Source: Cavia porcellus (lineage: Eukaryota > Chordata > Mammalia > Rodentia > Caviidae). Taken from it: 64,000 bases of DNA. This document shows positions 12,536 through 24,600 of this stretch, piece by piece (within the stretch, counting starts at the first letter, position 1; each line of letters opens with the position of its first letter). A program made the position numbers and the translations under genes. The stretch is taken from positions 2,191,701 through 2,255,700 of the forward strand of contig NW_026947514.1 of the NCBI RefSeq assembly GCF_034190915.1. Reading direction: 5' to 3'. The notes under the pieces were generated by a model. That model worked only from the letters and a program-made list of their open reading frames with translations, was not told where the DNA came from and did no database searches.

Positions 12536-12684
12536 CTGGACTGGCGGCTCGATGGCAATCCAGGCCGGGAGCATCAGGCTGGGATTCAGAGGCTGGGTTC
12601 CGACCCGGAAGTAAACGCCGCCCCTGGAGTCACAGGCCCAGATGTGCTGGTTTCCACAGGCCAAGCTGGTCAGCTTTACAGCTC
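12536..12684 (-). CDS. TECPR2: TECPR2 exon 17 (tectonin repeat; last exon in window)
   Basis: Acceptor TCTGCAG, donor GTAGGT. 149 nt encode GAVKLTSLACGNQHIWACDS, RGGVYFRVGTQPLNPSLMLP and AWIAIEPPVQ (residues 1212-1261). Signature HIWACDSRGGVYFRVG. The human protein continues for about 150 residues more, in a further tectonin repeat and a C-terminal LC3-interacting tail; no match to those exons was found between here and position 1. Confidence 0.97.
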
Positions 12685-15600
12685 CTGCAGACAAACATAG
12701 GAAAGAGACCTACACTGTAATTATGTTTGTAAAGTGACCACGTTTCGGGTAATCTGTGAACTTTGATTTTATACTTCAAAGGAAGAGGGGAGGTGAGACT
12801 GCAGCTGAACCCTGGCTGTGGTCTTCCAGGGAGAGCCCCTGGCTCATGACACACCCTGGCGCAGGGTGTCACACAGGTCTCCAGCTGTTCACCACTGCCG
12901 GCACCGCATGGTGCCTCCGAGACTGCAGTGTCCCGGTGCCTGGGACAGCGCTGGGCAGTGTAAATGTCTCGGCCTGGGCTCCCATTGGCTCCACCTGACA
13001 GGTGACTGTGGCGGTAAAGGGTGGACTCGAGCCCGATGAGAACTAAAGTGAACTAAAGTGTGAACTAAAGAGAACTAAAGTGAACTAAAGAAGCACTTTC
13101 TTGTATTTTTCTTTGTTAATTAATCCCAAGATGAAAAGATATGGGAGGAACCTTCAAAGAGGAGGAATTAAAGGCTTGGGGCAGCTCAGTGCTAGAGTGC
13201 CTGGCACTGATCTCCGGCCAGGGGTCCCAGGCCCAGCCAGCTCTGCATCAAAAGAGAAAGAAACTGCATTTGGTAACAGTCTACCTGCAAAAGTGTCATA
13301 GCCAAGCCCCTGAGCAGGACAAGCTCCTGGCACCTTCCACACTCTCCTTACATACTGCACGGCGATGGACCCAGCTGCGGAGCCACCTGCCGGGCCCCCC
13401 GGCTCAGAAGTGGTCCAGCCTGGAGGCAAAGGTTGGACGTCAGGTTTGAACCCAGGTCAGCCCAGCTCCTCTGGCCAGTGAAGGTGACAACCAGTCATGT
13501 GTGGAGCCAGGGTTCAGTTGGCTCTACTGGGTTAATCGCCCTGAGCGGCTCACCCTGCCGTGACACAGAGCCATTCCATCACCCAGGAAAATTTCTTCTG
13601 GTTCCCTCCCATCAACGCCCTCTACCCCGAGCTGATGCTGACTCCAGGCAGCAGACAGGGCACCCAGCATCAAAAAGGTTCCCCAGGGGGATCGGAGTGC
13701 GGTGCTGGCACAGAAACGCCATGCTGAGCACCTTGGCTGCCTGCTGAGGGGCACAGGGCTCTTTCTACTCTATGCACTCAGGAGAGTGCTGCTGTGGGCA
13801 TTCCTGACAAATGAGTTCAGGTATAAAACCATGGCCTAGGCTCTGCTGGTGGCACACGACTCAGGGCAGGCAGCTTTGCACCTGAGAGCCTTCCTAGCAG
13901 GCGTAGAGTCGCACCTTGTGGCAGCCGTGGCTCCTGTTACTCCACCAGCAAGTGTTGCTATGACTGCTTTGTGGGGCCGAGAGGGAGCCCCATGCCTCCT
14001 ATTCAGGCACCCCCCCACTCGGGAAACTCAGCTGCCCCCCGAGCAGACAAAGGTTGGAGGGATGCCTTCTGCGTTCACGCTGCCGTTCCTGTCAGTGGTA
14101 CGTATGAGTCTAGCGTGTGCACTCTCACTGCTTGATGTCTTTCTGATGAAAACTTCATTCTTTCACTTCAGTGCAGAGCCGAAAGGTGATCTGAGGTGGG
14201 TGCAGAGGTGCACCTTGTAACCCCAGCCTGCTGGGGAGCTGAGGCAGGAGAACTTCAAGTTCAAGCCCAGCCAGGAAACTTAACCACACTAAGATCCTGT
14301 CTCAAGGTGAAAATAAAAAGGGCTGGGGCCTATACTCCTGGCACTCAGGAAGCGGAGGCAGGAAAATCACTGCGAGTTCAAAACTAGCATGGGCTTTTCA
14401 AAGTGAGCTCAAGGGCTGGGGATTTAGCTCAGTGGCAAAAGTATCTGCCTGGCAACTGCAAGGTCCTGAGTTTGTTTCTCGGTACAAACAAATAAAGAGT
14501 GATCTCAAGGCAAGCCTGACCTGCACAGAGACTTTGTCTCAAAAAGACAAGGAAGGAAGGAAGGAAGGAAGGAAGGAAGGGAGGAAAGGCGGGCGGGCTG
14601 GGGATGTGGCTCAGCGCCAGTGCCCTGGGTTCCATCCCTGGTACTGGAAGAGCATGCAGCAGCAGCTGGTGCAGCAGGCCGAGCTGTGGGGCCTGCAGGT
14701 GGGGAGAGAGTGGTGGGAGGCCAGCAGCCAGGCAGTGTAGTCCTGTGCAGAATGGGGCGCCACCCGTGCGAGCGCCTCACACACAGGCACGGGCTCTGCC
14801 GAGCGAAAGGCTGGTCAGCTGCCTCCAGGAGGCCACGCAGACTGACTCACCACCACAAAGGTATTTTTTAGGGGTCTGGGCATCCTCAGGTTCCCCTTCT
14901 GGGGAGTCAGCCAACCGCAGAGCAACAACACTCACAGGAAAAACATTCCCACTGACACGTTGTGCAGATGTTTCTCGTGTCATTATTCCCTAAACAGTAC
15001 AAGTACTTACACAGTGACTGTACTGTACTGAACATTATACTAAGTGACCCAGAGTGATTTAAAGAACAAAGAAAGCCAGGCGTGGTGGTCACACCGATTA
15101 CACCTCAGCTACTCAGGGGCTGAGGCAGGAGGCCTGCAAGCTTGAGCCCAGCCCAGGCTGCACTTGGCAAAGCCGTCTTAGAATAAAAATAAAAATGGCT
15201 GGGTGGCGGCTCAGTGGCAGAGTCCTCATTCAGTCTCCAGTGCCAGCAAAGAGTATACAGGAGGACATGTGTAGCTGAATGCCCTTCCGCCCTCCTTCCC
15301 TTTTTCAGCAGCGCTATGGACTGAACCCAGGACCGTCACGCTGAAGCAGGATCTGAGCGAGTCACTGAGTTGCCCAGACCTTGGCCCAATCTGCCCTTTC
15401 CCTACCTCGGCCCCCCAGAGCGGCCCAGAGGGCTGCATCGCCACGCCCCACTGAGGGAGCGGTGGTGCAGAAGGGGCACTGGTTCTGCAAGGAGGCACAC
15501 CTGAGGCCGGGGCTCCCAGGCTGTCACCTGGTGAACGTGTTTATTTACCTGTGAAATGCAGCAGCCTCCTACCTCAGCCTCCAGAGTGCTAGGGCAACAG

Positions 15601-18600
15601 ATGTGTGCTGCCAAGTCCGGCGGGGATGGCTACCTACATTCTTCTGTCCAGACCCTAAAGACGCCGCCCTTTCTCATGCTGAAAGTCATGGCACCGTTTC
15701 CTCCCTTGATCTTTCTTTTCCCATTTTTTTTTTTTTTTTTTTTTTGTCTTTTTCAGACAGGGTCTCTGTAGTTCAGGCTGGCCTTGAGCTCACTTTGTAG
15801 CCCAGGCTGGTCTCCAACTCTTAATCTTACTGGGAGCAGACACAGCCTCCCTGAAGTCCACACAGCTGCGGCGAAGGCTGGCACCATTGCAGAAAAAGTG
15901 CCCTGGGCCTGAGACTCCAATGGAAGCCCGGGCCACTGCAAAGCGTGCTAGAAGCTGTGTGGCAACATCGACATGCTGGGCCCACTCTACAGGGCCTGGG
16001 GCTCTCGAGACCAGGTAAAGCCCGGGTACACACTTCAGCGTGGTCCTTCTTGTTCTGAACTGAAGAGCCAAGCCAAAGGCAAGCAGTTTCACTGGCGGCT
16101 TCTCTCATGTGTCCCCCCGCCCCCCCCTGCCAGCGTCACTGCATGCTCAGGGGATGTGGCAGGGCCTGCAGCTCTCAGGCCCTCTGTGCCCTTCAGGGTG
16201 GAGGAAAGCTGCTTACCTCATGGGTGCCAGAGAGCCCAAGAGGAAGGGGCCAGCGACCAGACACAGTCTCAACACCTTGCCTCAGTGACATGCACCACTG
16301 CACAAGGCCCCACTATGTGTCTCATGTCCTCCCAATAATGCCATCGAAGAACAATTACTAATGGACCCACCCGCCGACGAGCTGAGGAGCCCTCCTGGGC
16401 TGATCAAGAGCCTACTCAGAAGACCACGCCCCAGGGACCGAACCTCCAACCCCAGGAGCCTTTGCAAAGCCTTCTGGACCCTAACCCTAAACCCTACAAG
16501 ACGATGTGACAGTCCTTGGGAGAGGACACCAGAGCATAACCCTACAGAATGACAGGGAGGCTGAAGGTTCCCCGCCTCTGCTTGTTTTGTTTTTCTTATT
16601 TTAAAAAGTCTTAATTACTTTTTCAGCAATGCAGACATTTCCCCTTTATGATTACTTTCTAAATACCTATTTTAGAACAAAAAGTGGCATTTACTTAGCA
16701 CTTTATTTATAAAACACCATTCTGCATAAATTACTGTATAAGCCTGTTTAATACCTCAAGGCATAAGCTGACACTGAATATTTCTTCCTTCCTCAGTGTG
16801 ACCAGATGAATAGAACTCCTAGTGACATCAGCTTGCTGAACAGTCCAAGCCCAACATATTTATGCGCACTGGAGATGCAGTGTCATGAGCATCTTAAATA
16901 CCCGCTAAAGGAGGCACACTTTCTACCAGCGCCAGGGTGTAACAAACCACTGCAGAATCCCACACACAGCCTTCACCCCTGCATCCAGGAGCCAGCCATC
17001 AAATTTCAGCAGCCTCTCGAGCTAATTTTAAAGCATTTGACTTGGGTATTGCACAGAGCACTGTCTCAGCCACTGCTAGCCGCAGGCTCGCTTGGTTGGC
17101 ATGGTCAGTGATGGGGCTAGACAAAGGAAATGATGTCCAGCTACATGCAGGGTTTGAGTCCACCGTGGTGAGCAGGGTGGGTGTGATGTGCGGCTGCCGA
17201 ACAAGCCACTCCCTGTCGAGGGGCTCAGCACCGCCAGCCGGGCCCAGCTGCTCCCAGCAGTGCCTGCACCATGGAGGGTGGACACTAAGACAGAAGAGGG
17301 CTGGGGACAGAGGGACAGTGCCATTGCTCTCTTCTCCCTCACACACATTCAATGCTTGTCCTACTCAAGCCCATGAAATATTGGTTGTCAATGCCGTTGG
17401 GTTTTGCTTTTTTAAGGTAGGTCTTGCTATGTAGTCCAGACTGGCCTTGAACTTGCAGCAATCCCCCTGCCTCAGCCTCTTGAGTGCTGGAATCAAGTGC
17501 CCAGCACCATACCCAGCTGGGTTGTCAGTGTATCACATGAGATTTTGTGGGAACACTCACCTGACCCTGGGAGCTGCCTGCCTCAACCTCTGGCTTTAGA
17601 CAAACTACACCCGAGCTCAAGGTCCACAAGGGCTCACTCAGAGACACTCCAGTGTTACGGGTCAGTGTGCCGCCTCTTGGCCTGTGCACGACTTATTCCC
17701 AGATGGCGCTGCACTTAGCCTGGCTGAGCAGGAGCCCAGAGCCAGAGTCAGAAGCTGCCTGTACTGGATGTGGGGCATGGGGTGCTGAGCCAGGCCTGAG
17801 CCCCTCGCACTTTCCCATTTGATGGTCATAGGGCTCTGACCTAAGACAGACAGATGGACAGAGGCAGTGCCCCAGCAGTGCTCTTCTGAGCAGTTCCTCA
17901 CAGCTCTGGACACACTGCGGCCATCTGGGGTCCTGAAAACCCTGCAGACCCTCAGGGCAGAAGGCAACTCCTTACAAAGTAGGAGGTGCATTTAGCCTGG
18001 AAAAGCGGCCATGCGGTCTCCCGAAATGCAGCAGCTGCCCTTGTGATCACAGGACCCACCCACCTGGCTGTCACCCCAAAGCAGTGTGGGCAGCCAGTCC
18101 CCACGCCCAAGGGACCTACCTAACTGTGAGAGGTCCAGCTTTGTCCAGTGCATGCCGGTCGGGCAGCTCTTGGACAGCGTGCGGATGAACACCTGCCCAA
18201 GGCTGTCCAGGGCCCACAGTGCGTCCTGGCAGGCGGCGTAGGCACACATCTCGGCGTCGGGCGGCAGCTGCACCGTGGACGGCCGGCAGTGCACGCTCTG
18301 GGCGCTGATGCTACACAGGTCCTTGCTGCTCTGACACAGCCACAAGGAGCTTCCTGCAGAAACGTACATGTGAGGCGCGGTGCACTTCCCCATCGCCTGG
18401 AGCGGCTTGTGTCTTCAAGCAGACGAACACCTGATGGCCACAGCTGGCCACAGCTGCCACCTACCGCTTGCCTGTCCCCACATGGTGTTCCTCGGCCTGC
18501 CAGTGAGCAAGACTGAGCCGAGGCGGGTGGAAGAAAGGGCAGGAGGGCGTGGAGATGGAGTGGAGGCCAGGGCGTTGGCTTGGTGCCACCTCAGCCTTAG

Positions 18601-21600
18601 GAGTCTGAAAGATGCTGGGGCAGTTCATATGGACATAGACTTCACTGGGGCCAGGACTGCTAAGCTGTCCCCAAAGCCGATCCTCGAGGTCACAGGCACA
18701 ACCCACTGGCTGGCCCCAAGGCTTCTTGTCCTTACCTCAACGTCCCAGCTCCCCGGCCCCTCACCACTGCAGCAGAACCCCCAGAGTTAGAAGAGTCTAT
18801 TAATGCTGCAAATAATCCAAGACATTACCTAAAACTTGTGGGGGCTGGGGATGGAGCTCAGCGGTACAGTGCCTGCCTGGCAAGCACAAGGTCCTGAGTT
18901 CGAGTCCCAGTCCCAAAAACAAACAAACCCAAAACAAACTTGTGGCCAGATATATTTTTTTTTCCAGAAACTTTAGTAAGCTGAACCCTCAGGATAGGGC
19001 TGCAACCTGCCACCTGAGACTCCCCACAGCGCTCTGGCCACCAGCACCACAGCACAGGTGTAGACAGAAAGTGGCCTCCTGTCACTGTGAGGCAGGTGTC
19101 ACTGCCAAAGGGACCCGGTCAATCTCAGGAGACAACCAAGCCCAGAGGTTTCTGGCAGAGGTGTGGTCAGGAAGAGCTGGTGTGAAGCATGTACAGAACC
19201 GAATGCTGAGACCGTGGCTGCACTAAGCAGGCAGCTTCCTGCCAGCGTCCTGCTAACCTGCACCGGCCGGGCCACCTTACTTCTCACATCCCAGCCAACA
19301 CGGTGGCCTCCCTCCCTCTCCTGACTGCCAAACTCTGTGTCCTGAGGGGCTGTAGGCTCTGCACAGGGCACAGGGGGGACTTGGGTGATCCAGAGGCTGA
19401 GATTTCCCTGGGGCAGATGGGAGCACACCAAGCACCTATGGCCCCTGCCATTGTACTGGAGGTCACCAATGGCTCCATAGTCCCTTGCTTCAGGACATCC
19501 TGCCTGAGACACAGCACCACCACCCCCGCTCCCACCTATCCACTGCCACGGCTCAGCCTGCGGCACACCTGGCTAGGACACAACACCATGTCCCCTCAAC
19601 ACAGGCTGCACTGCAGGCCCCGTCACCCACCAGCCACACGAAGAGCACAGTTTACACACTGAGCTCCGCCCAGAGGGTGTGGACTAACCTTCCTTGGTGG
19701 GAGCCGCAGATGCCAGCACGAAGGCCCATTTCGTCGAGGATGCTGTGCCCCGGGGAACCACGTTATTCCAGTAGGTGCCTGGAAAGGGTGAAGAGCCGTG
19801 GGAAGGAATGAAAATGTAGAGCCACTTGGGAGTTCACCTCTGGACTACAGCTGGCCTGGGGCCTCTCACAGCCCGCCCAGAGCCCCTCGGCCAGCACTGT
19901 GAGCTAGCCCAGTCATGGGTGCCACGGCAGAGGCCGCGCAGGGCAGGAGGCAGCAGCGGAGAACTCAGGAACCCGCGTTCCCTCACAGGAACAAACTTCA
20001 GGGGCCAGGGATTTAGCCCAGTGGTGCAGTGCCTGCCTGGCAAGCGTGCGGTCCTGAGTTTCATTCCTGGTACCCTTCACCCCCCCACCAAAAATCCCAG
20101 AAAAACACACCCCAGCTCATCCTCGGGCCTGGCCAGGCCTTGCCTGCACTACAGAGGCTGTGATCACCCCTCCAGGCTCTGTGGGTTGCTACAGTTTTCA
20201 CCTATAGGTGAAATCATTACTAATAAGCTGCATTTGCCTTTTTTCCACCATAACCAGGGTCCACAGCTGGGCCTGAGCCTCGAGTGGTGGGTGAGAAAGG
20301 AAAGGATAATGGGTCCCCCAGGTGCTTTGACCCCGCCAAAGCCCCCTGGTCTTTTCAGGCCAAGACCACAAAAGTGCTCCTTTAATGCTGCATGAGGTCC
20401 TTCGTTTGACCCTAAACACTGCAAAAACTAAAACATGACAGTGAACTGGAGATGTCCACAAAGCCTTTGCCCACCTATGAGGCTTCCCTTGGCAACGTGG
20501 AACTCATTCTTGCCCGAGGAGATCCAGACGCCGCTGCTGTTGACCCCCAGCAGGCTGGGCTGGCACTGAAGCTGCTGGGACCAGAACGCCATGCGCAGTT
20601 TGTCTGCCACCTTCTCCACGGGCACTTGGGCCGCTGTGGCCACTGAGTGTGTGGCGTGGATGATGGTCTGGAATAAGCTGCACTGGTCGAACACCACGTA
20701 GTCTGTGATGCTCACCTGCAGGGAGTGGATGCGGGGAGACAGACGGTCAGCACAGTGGAGATGGTACTGCCACAACGACAGCCTTCGATGGGTGCTGATG
20801 AGGCGGCAGAATGACAGTTTTTGCGCACCTGCCACACTGGCCTCGAGATTGGGGAGCCTGCAGGACATGCCATGGCCAGCACCAGCATATCCAGGTCCTG
20901 TTCTGCCTACACACTTTATGCTGTGAGGTCCACTACAATAAGTATGTATAATTTCTGTAACTAAATAGCCCCCACAATATCTTCTGAGAAACCTTTTATT
21001 TTGACCTTTTTTCATGGTGGCCTTGAATGCACTATGTAGCCCAAGCTGGCCTTTTATTCACATGATCCTCCTGCCTCAGCCTCCTGGGTGCTGGGATTAC
21101 AGGCATGTACCACTGTGCCCAGCTTAAGGCCTTTTAAGCATAGGAGACGGGGAAACTTTACGTGTGGGCTGGAGCGGAAAACCTAGTCTGTCTAGTCAGC
21201 ATGCTGTCCAGAAGGAAACAGCACTACTGCCCAGGTCTTTTTTTTTTTTTTACTTTTTATTTTAAAGGGGGTAAAATTAAACAAAACAAAACAGAACAAA
21301 ATAGGACATAAAAAAGCAATTTAAGAGATATAAATTTCAAAGCTAGATGACCTGAGAGAGATCTTCACTATCTATCATATTGTCTCTTGTTTTCTTCCAA
21401 ATAGTTGTCCAAGTCTTCACATACAGAGAATTCATACAAAACAACACAGAATAAAACTGATCCAAACAGAATAAGGAAGGTGATTTAGGTCTTCAAAACC
21501 AGACAACAGGGAAGTCACTAATGGCTATTTTAGAGTCTCTTGTTCTCTTCAAAATAGCTGTCCATACTTTCATATATATTGAAGTTCAACAAAACAAAAC

Positions 21601-24600
21601 AGGCAGTGGGGAAAGGATTGCTTGGTTTCCCGGAGCTCCAGGTCCCGGCATGGCACGGGTCCCAGTAAACGCAGGTGACTCCCATCCTGGGCCACCACAG
21701 CCTGCCATGCTCACAGCCCCTCACGGTGGGGGAGGGGGGTTGCTTCAAGCTGTTTCTTTCTAATGAATTGACCATTTCACTGCCCAAGTTCTGAAATGGC
21801 CAACAGATCATAGAAAGACATCTCTTTAGGCTCCTGCTTGAAACCAACAGCGTCAGGAAGCTGCTGGCCTTGATTCAGGGCCAGAGCCCAGGTCTTCAAA
21901 GTGACGGCACGGGGTTTATCCAGCCTGCGAACAATCATGGCCAAATACCACCAGGGGAAACACGAAGTCAGTCTGCACAATTTAAGCAAAGAAATCTTCC
22001 CAAGTTTTTTCCCACGAAAAGTCCTTCGTGTTTCCAATGGTGCAAACTCCAAGTCTAGCCCACACATAGTTACCATGAGCACTGCTGAGTACACCCAGCC
22101 TCTGAGGGAGACGGGCAGACAGGAGGACAGTGGCCCAGCCGTGGAGCCCGGCACTACCTGCCACCAGTGATCGTCGTCCCCTTGGGGCTTCTTGGGCACC
22201 ACACCGGTTCTGAACCACAGCTTCCCACGGATGTCCAGCGCCCAGAGAGTGTGCTGGTCTCCGAGAGTGATGCAGATGGGCTCCAGAGCCTGCTTTTCGC
22301 TGGAAAAAGCAGGAGAGCATGGAGTCAGCCCCACATCACTGGCCAGAGGAAAAGCACTTGTAACTCAGGACCAGGACAGCAAATGCCAAGGAGGTGGCGT
22401 GGCCTCCCCCACCCTGCTGGACAGTGTGAGTGACCCAGGTGTGTGAAAGACACAGTGAAGACCAGGGACGGTGGGGACGGCTACCAACACAGGAGGAGGT
22501 GCTCACAGCGCCCATCGCTCCACTACCCCTTCCCCAAGGGGTGGGGAACTCCCTGTGAACCAGAGGTTCCCACAGGTGCTGCCTCTCTGCCTATCGGCCC
22601 TGCTCCTGCCCTGTCTTGGTGTCCCAGAGCTTCAAGGCTCCATGTGGTGCCTTGGGCAGGCACAACCTACCCAAACCGCGTCTTGCCCAGGACCCCCTGC
22701 ACCTGCCATGCTGCCAGCTAGGAGGCGCCCCACCAGTCCTGCAGTTTGAGCTGGGCTGAGTCTCAGCCATCCTGACGCCCAAGTCCAGAGGATCCTAGCT
22801 CACAGAGGGTTACCCTGGAGTCCCCTGGCTGCTACATTCCAACCAAGATCAAGATCAGCCTGATCTGACTTTTCTAAGAACTTTTTTTTTAGTACTAGGA
22901 TTGAATCCAGGGCCTTCACATTGAGCTGCATTCCCAGCCTTTAGTTTGTTACAGGATCTCACCAAGTTGCCAAGGCTGGGCTTGAATTCACGATCTTCCT
23001 GCCTTGACTTCTCAGAGTGCTGACATGCGCCACTGCATCTGGCTAAGGACTAAATCTTAAATGGTAAAAGTAAACTTAAAAATTATCCTTCAGACACCAA
23101 TTTCAACTGAGTAGGATGAACACACAAAAAAGTATTTGGATCCAACCTGCTGTACTCTTGATAGAAACTAAGTAACAACCACAGCTCTGGGCAGAGACTA
23201 CAGTGCTGGGGCCCTGACGTACAGGCAGCTGGCAGAGGTGGCCACATGTCTCCAAGTCCAGGCTACAGAAGTCAGCTGGGTCACTTGGGAGCTCTCATCC
23301 CGTGGGAGCTCCAGGAGCTGCCTGGCCCTTGAACTTGAGTAGGGCCTGGAGAAGTCAAGGGGAGCTGCCGGTAGGTGGTGACAGACAGGACCTGGGTACC
23401 TGGTAATGTCACACTTCCACTGCTCGCCCTCGGGGCAGAAGCTGCTCACACCCTCTCGGTACAGCAGGGCCCTCTGCTCCGTCAGTGCCCACACCACGCA
23501 GTTCCGGGCGGCGATCTGCGACAGCGGGTAGGGACAGTCGACCTTCACAGCACGGGCACAGGGGCGGTCCACACTGAGGCCTGCAGTGAGGGAGGAGCCT
23601 GAGACCAGCAGCTCTTCTCCCACTCTGACACCTGAGTCTGTGGCTGTACGCATGTGAGCGTGTGCATGTGTGTGTGTGTATCTGTGCGTAATTTGTTATG
23701 TTCTTTCTCAACGAGTGCCTTTTCTTTTTAAGGCTCAGTCAGCATTCAAAGGTTAAATCCTGCTTCCCCACAGTGCCGGTGTGAGGCATGTTCATACAGT
23801 CTGGGCCCAAGGAACAAAGTGCAGATCCTCTGGTGTCCTGGGAGTTCAGAGGCTCCAAGAGCAGAGGAGGAAGCCAGGGCAGGAGCCCTGCAGCCCAGCA
23901 AGGCTCGAGGAACCACTTTCTGCCAGGAAGGCTGCCTGCTGGGCCCAGTGCACACAGGGACCCCCAGGATCGGGTTCCACTGTGAGTGCAAATCCCTGGT
24001 TTCCTATCCTCACTGCAAGGCTGCAGCACAGCCAGAACTCAGCACCCTACCCCTGTCCAGGGCTCCTTTCCTGTCCCTTGGCCTATGACTAATGTGTCCC
24101 AAAGCCACTTACAAGGCAGAAGAGCTGGTGGCTAAACCCTGCAGTTAGGCCTTGGAACTAAGAATCACAAAGGCAGCCAGGCAACCTCAGCTAATGGGAG
24201 TTGCCAGCAGGACCCCGCCCCCCAAGAACTGGGGCCTGAGTCTGGGGCCTCTGCACTACACTACCTCTCAGCTTTACTGTAATTTATCTTGCTGACTGCT
24301 AAGGATGGACTCAAACCTGCAATCCTCCTGCCTCAGGCTCCCAAGCTGGGGGTACAGGTGTGGCCTTATCTGCAGGCCTTCTTACTACATAATTCTGGGT
24401 CCAGACTCTCAACAGGACTAGGAGCGCCTGGCTCATGGGAAACCATGTTGCTGGGAGGTGGCTGCCCCTCACCCCTGGCCAACAGCGCCCTGTCCCACAT
24501 GAAGGGAGGTCAACATCCTGAGTGCTGCAGGCACAGTGCCTGGCAGAGCTCTCTTCACTGAAGAAGAGACAGGATCCCAGGAGGACTCTGGAGTCTGGAC

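Larger units (their letters stand above)
12685..18119 (-). other. TECPR2: TECPR2 intron 16 (5,435 bp)
   Basis: Contains a 10-bp tandem repeat (13039-13090), a SINE array at 14190-14655 with a GGAA tract, further SINEs at 15075-15245, 15545-15615, 15740-15830 and 17410-17520, and single-copy-looking AT-rich sequence at 16,570-17,040. 13,100-13,800, 15,840-16,560 and 17,530-18,110 show nothing recognised. Confidence 0.8.

Noticed and set aside
16481..16545. Telomere-like CCCTAA/CCCTAAA repeats (also near 27655)
   Set aside because: Only two to three degenerate units; too short to be interstitial telomeric sequence.
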